Assembly: GCA_047967505.1 (NCBI GenBank)
Contig: CM106538.1
Length of the DNA: 64,000 nt
DNA from: Dipteris shenzhenensis
Taxonomy: Eukaryota > Polypodiophyta > Polypodiopsida > Gleicheniales
Strand: one strand, 5' to 3'
The translations under genes and the position numbers were made by a program. The number at the start of each line of letters is the position of its first letter. The stretch's first letter is position 1. Below the pieces are notes generated by a model, which was not told the DNA's origin, ran no database searches, and was given only the letters and a program-made list of their open reading frames with translations. This document shows positions 24,497 to 33,726 of this stretch, piece after piece.

Positions 24497-27412
24497 TTGA
24501 AAAACTCCCTGCACCCAGCCCTGACTTGGAACGCTATTATCTTTAGACAATGTGCGCAGGTTATCAACCTATACTCTCAGATGCAAAAAAGCAGTTACAA
24601 ACCATTTGAATATGTTTTTGTTACTGTCCTGAAAGCATGTGCCAAAGTAGCAGCTCGAGAACAAGGCAAGCTGATTCATATTGACATTGTCAAAGGTGGT
24701 TATGATTCAAATATTTTTGTTGGAAACACGCTCATTAGCATGTACATCAAATGTAGCAACCTCAGTGATGCACGAAGGTTATTTGATAAATTGCCAACGC
24801 CAAGCACAGTGACATGGAATGCAATTATTGCAGGATATGCTCAGGTTGGACATGGTCAGGAGGCTCTCCAAATTTTTTGGCAAATGCAAAATGAGGGATT
24901 TAAGCCCGACAATTTCACATGTGTTAGCATCTTGAAAGCATGTTCGAGTATAGAATCTTTAGAACAGGGAAATCTGATCCACTCTCTCATCCTTAAACGT
25001 GGTTATGATTCTGATATTTATGTTGCAAGCATCCTTATACATATGTATGCCACATGTGGATTCCTCAAGGAAGCTTCCAGGGTATTTGACAAATTGATGA
25101 ATAGGACTGTGGTGATATGGAATGCAATGATTGCAGGGTATGCCCAGCACGAACAAGATCAGGAAGCTTTTCAAATGTTCGAGCAAATGCAACAAAGATC
25201 CATCGAGCCAAATGCTGTCACATTTATATCTGTCCTGAAAGCATGCTCCAGCATAGGCATCCTAATGCAGGGCCAAATGATCCATGCCCTCATCATTGAA
25301 GGTGGGTTTGAATCGGATGTAATAATTGGGACCACTCTGATCAACATGTATGGCAAATGCAAAAGCGTGAAGGATGCATACAGGGTGTTTGAGAAACTGT
25401 CTAAGCGAAATGTAGTCTCATGGAGCGCAATGATTGCAGGATATGCGGATAACGGACACGGATTGGAAGCTCTTCTCCTTTTTGAGCGAATGCAACAAGA
25501 GAGATTGGTACCAAATGATGTTACATTTGTCAGCTTGTTGAAAGCATGTTCCACCATAGTTGCCTCAGATAAGGGCAAGCTGATTCATGCCTGTATCATC
25601 AATAGTGGTTATGAAGAAGATGAATTTGTGGGTAGCACCGTCATCGATATGTATGTGAAGTGCGACAGCCTGAAGGATGCATTCTGGGTTTTTGGCAGAT
25701 TGCCAAAGAGCAGTGTAGTAACATGGAGTGCAATGATTGCAGGATATGCTGATGATGGGTATAGCCAGAAGGCCTTCCAATTGTTTTGGCAAATGCAAGA
25801 GGAAGGTGTGAAGCCAAATAGTGTCACATTTCTTAGCATTCTAAAAGCATGTGCCAACAGAGAAGCTCTGGATTATGGTAAAGTGGTTCATTCCCACATT
25901 GTTGAGAGTGGTTGTGACCTTGATTTATATGTTGGGAATACCCTCATTGATATGTATGCAAAATGTGAGAGCATCATAGAAGCTCGCAGCGTGTTCAACA
26001 AATTGTCACAGCAAGATGTGGTGACATGGAATGCAATGATTGCAGGGTATGTACAGGTTGGGCATGCTCAAGATGCTCTCCGACTTTTTCACCAAATGCG
26101 CCAGGAAGGTATTGAACCGAACAATGTCACATTTCCTAGCATCTTGAAATCATGTTGTAGCATGGCAGCTTTGGATCAGGGCAAGACGATCCACACCCAC
26201 CTTCTTAATGATGGTTTTGATTCAGACGTGTTTGTGGACAGTGGCCTCATTGATTTTTATGCGAAATGTGGTTGCCTTAAGGATGCACATACGTTGTTTG
26301 ACAGGCTACCAAAACAAAACCTAGTGGCATGGAATTCCATTATTGCAGGATATGGCCAGCAGGGACATGGTCACGAGGTGCTTCGATTGTTTCTGCAAAT
26401 GCAACAGGAGGGTGTGGAGCCTGACAATGTTACATTTGTTAGTGTTCTACATGCTTGTTCTGGTATAGCAGCCCTAGATCAGGGAAAGTTGATTCACACC
26501 CACATTATGAAGAGTGCCTGTATGATGCACCTGCTCATTGGGAATGCCCTCATTGATATGTATGCCAAATGTGGGAGCCTTGATGATGCATGCAGAGTTT
26601 TTGAAACATTGTCAAACCGTGATGTTATTTCATGGAGTGCAATGGTGAGTGGTTATGCCCAGAATAACAACTTTAAGATGGCTTTGCGATATCTCAATAA
26701 CATGCAACAGGAGGGTCTGAAGCCAAATAATGTGACATATGTCAGCCTGTTTTCAGCATGCGGTCATATAGGCCTGGTTAATGAAGCCTTTTGCAGCTTC
26801 ATGTGTATGACAGATTTACACAGTATCATGCCAGGACCAGATCACTATAATATCATCATTGATATCCTTGGTCGGGCAGGATGCTTAATTGAGGCAGAAG
26901 ACATACTTCAAACCATGCCATTTCCATTCAGTGGTGTGGGATGGACATCTTTGCTGAGTCATTGCAGAACATATGGCAATATGGAACTAGGGAGACGTTG
27001 TTTTGACTGGTTTGTAAATTTTGATTGTACGCATGCTGCTGGTTACATGCTTATGTCAAATATACTTTTGGATGCTGGCTTGCAAGAGGATGTAGATAAG
27101 ATTCAAGATTCAAGAAAAAGGGCAGATGCATGGAAGAAGCCAGGGAGGGCCTTTATCGAGGTAGACAGTAAGGTGCATAATTTTAATGTGGCAGAGACGA
27201 GGCACGCATGCATTGATGACATCCATGCAAAGCTAACCAGATTGAGCTCTGGGATAAAGATAGAAGGACACATGCCTCATTTGGACTTAGTACTGGGTTC
27301 CATTGTGAATGAGGTCATGGAAGAGGTCTTCCCTGATGACTGTCAGCAGAGTTTTGCCACAACGTTTGAGCTTATCAGTAAGTCTGCAGGCACAACTGTA
27401 GGTAGTCAATAA
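24497..27412 (+). CDS. Long PLS-type PPR protein, E-class with vestigial DYW
   Basis: An intronless frame of 971 codons ends at TAA (27410). It carries tandem PLS triplets of about 101 residues, recognisable by WNAIIAGYAQ, WNAMIAGY, WSAMIAGY, WNSIIAGY and WSAMVSGYAQ, with MYAKCG-type and L-A-C motifs between. E motifs start near residue 778 (PDHYNIIIDILGRAG) and 812 (GWTSLLSHCRTYGNMELGR), followed by GRAFIEVDSKVHNF. Residues from about 928 on match the start of a DYW deaminase domain, but the HxE site reads CQQ, and the later CxxC and DYW end are missing. Such proteins bind organellar RNA, often as C-to-U editing factors working with a separate deaminase. The first PPR is shortened. Just upstream (about 24475-24520) good PPR text, SIEANQVFEKLPAPS, lies in another frame, so the real N-terminus and any transit peptide are broken or lost. 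It may be a recent pseudogene. Confidence 0.9.
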   Translation: MKNSLHPALTWNAIIFRQCAQVINLYSQMQKSSYKPFEYVFVTVLKACAKVAAREQGKLIHIDIVKGGYDSNIFVGNTLISMYIKCSNLSDARRLFDKLPTPSTVTWNAIIAGYAQVGHGQEALQIFWQMQNEGFKPDNFTCVSILKACSSIESLEQGNLIHSLILKRGYDSDIYVASILIHMYATCGFLKEASRVFDKLMNRTVVIWNAMIAGYAQHEQDQEAFQMFEQMQQRSIEPNAVTFISVLKACSSIGILMQGQMIHALIIEGGFESDVIIGTTLINMYGKCKSVKDAYRVFEKLSKRNVVSWSAMIAGYADNGHGLEALLLFERMQQERLVPNDVTFVSLLKACSTIVASDKGKLIHACIINSGYEEDEFVGSTVIDMYVKCDSLKDAFWVFGRLPKSSVVTWSAMIAGYADDGYSQKAFQLFWQMQEEGVKPNSVTFLSILKACANREALDYGKVVHSHIVESGCDLDLYVGNTLIDMYAKCESIIEARSVFNKLSQQDVVTWNAMIAGYVQVGHAQDALRLFHQMRQEGIEPNNVTFPSILKSCCSMAALDQGKTIHTHLLNDGFDSDVFVDSGLIDFYAKCGCLKDAHTLFDRLPKQNLVAWNSIIAGYGQQGHGHEVLRLFLQMQQEGVEPDNVTFVSVLHACSGIAALDQGKLIHTHIMKSACMMHLLIGNALIDMYAKCGSLDDACRVFETLSNRDVISWSAMVSGYAQNNNFKMALRYLNNMQQEGLKPNNVTYVSLFSACGHIGLVNEAFCSFMCMTDLHSIMPGPDHYNIIIDILGRAGCLIEAEDILQTMPFPFSGVGWTSLLSHCRTYGNMELGRRCFDWFVNFDCTHAAGYMLMSNILLDAGLQEDVDKIQDSRKRADAWKKPGRAFIEVDSKVHNFNVAETRHACIDDIHAKLTRLSSGIKIEGHMPHLDLVLGSIVNEVMEEVFPDDCQQSFATTFELISKSAGTTVGSQ

Positions 27413-27495
27413 ACATTTACTCAGTTACCACTCTGCAAGCAAGTATATCATGGAGATTGAACATTGTGATCCAGGCTCATCACTGTCATCAATTA
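27413..27495. other. PPR 3' flank
   Basis: A short 3' flank. Nothing was recognised before the purine tract of the LTR candidate. Confidence 0.4.
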
Positions 27496-28448
27496 AGAAA
27501 GGGGGAATGTTATTGTTTAGGAATCCACCACAGCCACTGATGCAGAGAACTTCGAACCCAAAGGAGTCTATCTCTGGAGTGAATTTGTATCTATCCTGGG
27601 GCCTGGGTTGGTAAAGCTCAGATATAATTGTTTTATAGGGCCACAGAACAGAAACAGCTAGATCTCAGGTGGTATTCACCTTAAGTGGAAGCCTGACATG
27701 TTCTTCACATAGGCCTACCTCAGGCAGCCCTTGTGCCGTGCGGATCTGGCTGAGGATGCAGGTTACAGGCCATGAGGAGATCTCTATGGTAAAGAGTGAG
27801 CAGCCAAGGCTATATCTTACGCTGTTTGTGTGACACAAGTTGTTGGAGGGAGCACTGCAGGTCGATTCCTTTCTCAGTATCTAGTATCCTGGTGGGAGGG
27901 GGAGATGACTGCAATATTTCCTGGAAAGGAGTTGGATCATTCTGTAAACAAGGTCTAGTTCTTGCCTACATGTATAGATTGTTGATCTCAGACAGAGGCG
28001 TCTAGGTCTCTCTTCTTTCAGGTGCACACATACCCAAAGGCGTCAGAGTATTTTTTAAATCCATCGTGGCTTCTATAGATCAGATGGGGATTTCCATAGG
28101 TTGATGCATTACATATGTTATGAATAATGGAATCCTAGGGTTCGGTTATGTTACGGTGAGGAACCATGAGGGCTTGACAATGCTTCTAGTTATTGGGGCT
28201 ATGACCTAGGGGCAGTCCTGGGTCTAGGCACTAATGCAAGGGTGCATAGGTATGCTCATGATACCCCGCTAATGTGAGCACTGGGCTAGGAGGGAGGATT
28301 CTAAGGGGAGCTCAATAAAGGATTTTCAACATGGAAACCTCATGGATGAACATACAGATAGGCTCACTGTAGAGGGATCCATGGCTGGGTGGATAGCTGA
28401 ACAACAGCCCTGCCCTTAATGATTTGGATGTTATGCTGGTATCAGAGC
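27496..28448 (+). mobile_element. Candidate LTR with purine tract and tRNA-Met primer site
   Basis: TGGTATCAGAGC at 28437-28448 is the classical copia primer-binding site complementary to initiator tRNA-Met. A purine tract (aagaaagggggaa, 27496-27508) is followed by TGTTATTG, which would be the LTR start. That gives a candidate LTR of about 0.93 kb. The base pair before the primer site is not CA, and no second LTR was seen, so the right edge is uncertain. No gag follows that I can recognise. Confidence 0.4.
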
Positions 28449-29834
28449 CTCGTCGTTCACAACATCACGGCTGGAGCCATAGCTCAGTTGCCTCATCACT
28501 CAAGCGCCCATATGCCATAGGGGGCAAGTTCACAAGCAAATCAAAGACCTGTTCTAGTCAAGACCTCTGCTTTAAATTCTCAGGCCGGATCCATCTATGA
28601 AACGTGAGCAGTGGCAGAGGGGCTGTCCGTGAGCGAGATTGGAAGCAGAAATAGCAACGCAATCACCCGACTCAGACAGTTTTTTTCCCTGTTTGGGTTG
28701 CAAGCTTGAGCTATCAGGCTTGGAATGTCTACGACTCTGTCTAGCAGCAAAAACAATAGCTGCTGTGATTCCCATCGTGTGAAGTGAATAGAAAATAGAA
28801 GGAGCAGTGAAGATTTAGGAGGGACAAAGATTCAAAACTGTTTGATGGACTACCAAGTGAAAGTGGGAAAGCTTGGGACTCGCGAATGAAGTGCTTGAGC
28901 AGCAAGGATCTTGACAAGCAATTCGACTCTCTACTACCTCAACGGCTGACCTGCGAATAGAAAAAGACGGAGTGAAATAAGGCAGGTCAAAGGTATTGCT
29001 CTAACAGCACCTTATCGCCGCTCGGTCATCAGCTTATCATTGCTCTTATAGGAACTGTCAATAGCCTTGTATTGGCAAAGAGGGCAGATTTTCCGTCTCT
29101 TGTATTCGTGTAGGACAGATAATAACAGAGTTCTGTTTTGTATTGAAGTGCTAGATAGTCGGTTTCGTGATGGGTCGTCGTAGTAGTGATAGGAAAGCAG
29201 TTATAATTGCTAGATCCAAACACAGAGTCCGAGAATTTGTTTCTGGGCGTGATTTTCTTGTAGGAGATGATCTGGAACGTTAACTCGGTTTGTGTGATTT
29301 GTTTCTAGGTGATGCTTTGGAATGTTAGCTGAGTACTCAGACCATTAGAAATTGTTGTAGCTCGTGTTGGGATGTTAGGTACAGAATCAGAATGATTAGA
29401 AGCTGCTGTAGATCGTGCGTTAGTTTATTGAGTTTGCTGTGAATGCATTTGCATACAGGTGGAAACCCCCCACCTTTCTCATATATACATTTCCTTCTTC
29501 TTAGTTTTTGAGAGGACTTCCTTTTTCCCTAGCACTTGGAAGCAAAACATGTTCTGATTGGTATCTTTTTCATTGTCTATATTCTTGTATGCAAACAAAT
29601 GACCAAGATTGCAAGGGTGGTAGCACGTTTGGTCAGTACGCTTTTTGTGCTTAAAAGCATGTGCTAAGAAAGCACAATTTTAGCACTTTTCAAGAGGTGC
29701 TTGCTTGTGACATATATCCACCAGCCATGTAAATTATGATTGGGCGTTTTGTACATGTGTCCCATGACACTCGTAAGCTTGAAAGCTTTCATGAAACCAC
29801 TACTTTAGTTGAAAGTGCTGCTTCATCCCTCGCA
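28449..29834. other. Region after the primer site, no gene seen
   Basis: At 28470-28550 there is a tRNA-like A-box word (tagctcagttg) and a weak B-box-like word, without a foldable tRNA. At 29640-29720 there are scattered TGCTT words resembling the 11-bp arrays. No conserved frame was found. Confidence 0.4.
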
Positions 29835-30045
29835 CGTCGTCTCCTTGTCTCCCATGCAGGTCTTCCAGCCCAGTTGAATCCTCTCCCTAGCAGGTCCTGA
29901 GCTCAGCGCAATCCTCTCCTTGGCAGGTTATGTGCACTTCTTCTCTAGAGGTTGTTGCCTTTTGCTCTCCCTTGCAGGACTTGAGTTATCAGCTCAATCC
30001 TCTCCGTCGCAGGTTCTGAGCTCTTTCCCTCGCAAGTCCTCTAGC
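29835..30045 (+). repeat. Short imperfect repeats around CTCTCCCTNGCAGGT
   Basis: About five copies of a 30-45 bp unit carry the core 'ctctccctagcaggtcctga' and near variants. They lie directly upstream of the coiled-coil/RING-like gene remnant, so they may have belonged to its promoter or 5' leader. Confidence 0.6.
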
Positions 30046-30099
30046 TGAGCTGTTGCAGCTCTGTGCTCTCTTTTTTACTACACGTCTCTGTCTCTTTGA

Positions 30100-31562
30100 G
30101 CGGGTGCTACAAGAATGTCTTGATCATCCACAGACCTACAAGCCAAGAGATTTTGTCGTACTGTTGTTGATTTTCATGACGTTTATGGTTTTAGCATGGT
30201 TGGGAAGAACCCGCGAAGGCTTACAGACGACGGCCTTTCGGTAAGAGAATGACTCACTTTGTTCAGTCAGCCACAAAAGTTACAGAACTACAGGGTGAAG
30301 GCCAAAAGTCTTTGGGACCCAGACCTTCTACAAGAGGCTCTGAACCTTCAATTTCAGGTTTACCAAGAGGCACTCCCCACATTTGCTTAGGGTTTTGCCC
30401 TTGAGCATTGCAAGGTTGCAAAAAATTCCCCTACAAAGGACGATTTCACTATCAAGTGGGCTGAATTCGCTGAAAGCGTGGTTTATACGGTCCAACAACA
30501 AGGTAAGCTTCAACAAAAAATTGAATGATTCTAACAAAAGAATAATCTGTCAGCTGACCCCTCCGAAAAACAACGGAGGAAGATGTCAAAAGTGTCTTGA
30601 GGTATAGGGAGGGGGAATTGCGGCGGCACTCTATTTCTCACGGGCCACGGTCTTCGTCTGTCCAAATCTCACATGGTCGTGGCACACCGTCTATAAACTA
30701 CACAATGCTCGAGCTAGTCAATAGTCAAAAAATGCTACATGCTGCAAAGATGAGACTTGACCAGGCAAGTGAAGAGGTGGACGCAGGTGTAAATGCAATA
30801 GATAAGGCCAAGAAAGACAGGCTATGTCAAGAGAATTTGCCGACAGCAGCACATACATTGAGGACAAAGCTCCAAGAAGCACAAAATGAAATATCAGTTT
30901 TGGCTCCTTCAATTGACCTGGAGCATTTCAGAAAACTATAGGCAGACATTGCTTCGTTCACGGACACATTGGAGATCCTGGGATTCAAAGTAAAAGTCTC
31001 AAATTTTGAGGAGAGAATACTTGATTTGGAGGTAAGACTATAAAATTTATCATACACTTTGCATCAGTCCTTAAGTTTTTTTGTGATGTTTCTATAGTCC
31101 ATTGTGTTTACCTGAGTTCAGTTTTTTTGTTGTTTTGACATGCAGGCGCAATTACGTGAAAAGTCTTATGTCTTTCAGACGAGGGAGCAACAATATTATT
31201 TTGCCAAAAAAATGATGGAAAGAGTCCAGTCCAACTAGCCTCTTTGTATTTTCCCATCCCCACCAACAATTGCCAGTACAGAAGATGAGGGTTCAATGTG
31301 TCTTACGATTGCACAGCCTTGTGGTCGATGTGGCTTTACTATTGACAGAAAAGAATTTGTTGTGGTGTGTGTGCTTGCGTGTGGTCATCCTTACCACCAG
31401 TTTTGTTTTGAAAATCTGTGTTTGGAAGACACACATTGTAGGGTGGAGGGTTGCTTGGAAAAAATCCCCACAGCAGTAAAATCGATGGTTTTAGGCTCAT
31501 CAATTGATATGCCTCACTCTTTGTTTTGTTTGGCTTTTATGTATTGTATATCTGCTTTGTGA
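30100..31562 (+). pseudogene. Coiled-coil protein with C-terminal RING-H2-like finger
   Basis: The clearest coding text is in two in-phase exons: one ending at 31031 (donor gtaaga) and one starting at 31146 (acceptor tgcag). The first (from about 30560) is charged and helical (AAKMRLDQASEEVDAG, LRTKLQEAQNEI) and looks like a coiled coil. The second ends in CGRCGF, LACGHPYHQFC and THCRVEGC, giving C-X2-C-X16-C-X-H-X2-H-X2-C-X10-C-X4-C. That is RING-H2-like except for the wider last pair. RING fingers usually serve ubiquitin transfer; no function is claimed here. Two in-frame TAG codons (30939 and about 31236) break it. Upstream, 30230-30520 holds more protein-like text with stops (KDDFTIKWAEFAESVVYTVQ). 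The end runs straight into array B. It may be a TE-borne gene. Confidence 0.55.
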
Positions 31563-33290
31563 CTGGTTGCCCACTGCTTTCTATTTTTCTATTTCTGTAA
31601 TGCTTTACATGTGCTTTTCAGTGGTTTGTCAATGCTTTACCAATGCTTTGTGACTGCTTTACCACTACTTTCTCTTTTAAAACTGATTTCCTGTAAACAA
31701 CTTGCTTTTGTGAGTGCTTTTGCAGTGCTTTAGTCTTGCTTGTGAGTGGTGTGAGTGGTTTGGTAGTGCTTTGGTACTGCTTTCTGATTGCTTGGTCACT
31801 GTTTTGCATTTTTAGATTGCTTTACATGGAATATGCAAAGTACTCTACATGTGCTTTGTGGGTCTCACTGCTTTAGCACTGCTTTGTATGTGTGCTTGTC
31901 AATGCTTAGCAGTGCTTTGTGACTACTTTACCACCGCTTTCTCTTTTAAAACCGCTTTTCATGTAAATAGTCATTGCTTTCAGTATGCTTTGGCACTGCT
32001 TGCTTTTGTGAGTGCTTTTGCACTGCTTGTGAGTGATTTGGTAGTGCTTTGGCACTGCTTTTTGACTGCTTGGTCACTGCTTTGTATTTTTAGATTGCTT
32101 TACATGGAATATACAAAGTACTCTACATGTGCTTTGTGGGTCTTACTGCTTTAGCACTGCTTTGTATGTGTGCTTGTCAATGCTTACCAATGCTTTGTGA
32201 CTGCTTTACCACTGCTTTCTCTTTTAAAACTGCTTTCCATGTAAAGTTATTGCTTTCAGTATGCTTTGGCACTCCTTTGTGACTGCTTGCTTTTGTGAGT
32301 GCTTTAGCACTGCTTATGAGTGGTTTGGTAGTGCTTTGGCACTTCTTTCTGACTGCTTGGTCACTGCTTTGCATTTTTAGACTTCTTTACATAGCATATG
32401 TAAAGTACTCTACATGTGCTTTGTGGGTCTCACTACTTTGTATGTGTGCCTGTCAATGCTTAGCAGTGCTTAGTGATTGCTTTACCACTGCTTTCTCTTT
32501 TAAAATTGCTTTCCATGTAAAGTCATTGCTTTCAGTATGCTTTGTGACTGCTTTCTTTTGTGAGTGCTTTTGCACTGCTTGTGAGTTGTTTGGTAGTGCT
32601 TTGGCACTGCTTTCTAACTGCTTAGTCACTATGCATTTTTAGACTGCTTTACATGGCATATGCAACGTACTCTACATGTGCTTTGTGGGTCTCACTGCTT
32701 TAGCACTACTTTGTATGTGTGCTTGTCAATGCTTAGTAGTGCTTTGTGACTACTTTACCACTACTTTTTCTTTTAAAATTGCTTTCCATGTAAACAGTCA
32801 TTGCTTTCAATATGCTTTGGTACTGCTTTGTGACTGCTTGCGTTTTAGTGCTTTTGCACTGCTTGTGAGTGGTTTGGTAGTGCTTTGGCACTGCTTTCTG
32901 ACTGCTTGGTCACCGCTTTGCATTTTTCGACTGCTTTACATGTAATATGCAAAGTACTCTACATGTGCTTTGGCACTGCTTGCTTTTGTCAATGCTTTTG
33001 CAATGCTTTAGCACTGCTTGTGAGTGGTTTGGTAGTGCTTTCTATCTACTTGGTTATTGCTAAGCATTGACAAGCACACATACAAAGCAGTGCTAAAGCA
33101 GCGAGACCCACAAAGTGCACATAGCACTTTGTGTATGTGCACTTTGTGGGTCTCGCTGCTTTAGCACTGCTTTGTATGTGTGCTTGTCAATGCTTAGTAG
33201 TGCTTTGTGAATGCTTTACCACTGCTTTCTCTTTTAAAGCTGTTTTTCGTGTAAACTGCTTTGCCACTGCAAACTGCTTTGTGTGTTCTG
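31550..33290 (+). repeat. Array B: TGCTTT repeat with 262-288 bp higher-order unit
   Basis: The same basic word as array A (TGCTTT plus about five bases) is arranged in a different higher-order unit. The landmark 'atttttagactgctttacat' or a close variant starts at about 31807, 32095, 32372, 32634 and 32921, giving periods of 288, 277, 262 and 287 bp. Within each unit are the words 'ttttgtgagtgcttttgcactgctt' split by variants and 'tgtgggtctcactgcttta'. A short leftover piece lies at 33664-33690, beyond the palindromes. Long frames on both strands are by-products. Confidence 0.9.
33060..33197. repeat. Perfect 64-bp inverted repeat, 10-base loop
   Basis: 33060-33123 and 33134-33197 are exact reverse complements around a 10-base spacer. 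Both arms are array B sequence (the 'gtgggtctcgctgcttta' segment), so one unit has been copied in inverted orientation. The perfect match suggests a recent event, and the DNA or RNA could form a long hairpin. Confidence 0.95.
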
Positions 33291-33470
33291 TGTTAGGTAC
33301 CATGTGTTCTCTAGTAGTTAGCATTTATCGCTGCTATTTATAATATATTTTCTACCTATCAGTATTTTTGTGTGTGAGGCATTCTATGCTAGCTAGCATG
33401 TATTCTATGCTAACTAGCAAGGCTCTAATATCTAGAGGTAAGTCGCTAGAACAGAGATAAAAATGGTGCT

Positions 33471-33632
33471 CTTTTCTAGAGATAAACGGTGGCCAATATG
33501 GTTCTTGTCCCTAAACGGGACCCCTCAAGGTCCATATTGACAAATGGTTATCTCTAGAAAAGACGCTAGAGATAAATTTGTTTGTCAATATGGCCCTTGA
33601 GGGATCCCGTTTAGGGACAAGGGCCGTATTGA
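33471..33632. repeat. Two adjacent GTCAATATGG palindromes
   Basis: A 92-bp hairpin (33471-33562) has perfect outer arms, CTTTTCTAGAGATAA and its complement, and an inner CAATATGG/CCATATTG stem with a GTCCC-TAAAC-GGGAC tip. A second palindrome at about 33583-33632 runs GTCAATATGGCCCTTG to CAAGGGCCGTATTGAC. The two are imperfect inverted copies of each other. A diverged third copy is at about 40807. They lie about 95 bp beyond the stop of the DDE-like gene and may be element ends (inference). Confidence 0.75.
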
Positions 33633-33726
33633 CAAGGGTACTGACATTGCTCCCTCAAGATATTGCTTTTGCACTACTTGTGAGTATAGAAAATGAAAGT
33701 AAGCGTGGGAAATAAATTAATTAGAA

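Noticed and set aside
24959-25857. Minus-strand frames inside the PPR gene
   Set aside because: Antisense shadows of the PPR repeats on the plus strand.
28470-28550. tRNA gene
   Set aside because: Only an A-box-like word is clear; no cloverleaf with acceptor stem and anticodon arm could be drawn.
19526-33290. CRISPR-like array
   Set aside because: Units are degenerate, adjacent and 11 bp long, with no unique spacers, in a plant genome.
31849-33343. Similar long frames in array B
   Set aside because: Same repeat by-product. Copies differ by indels that would shift any real frame.
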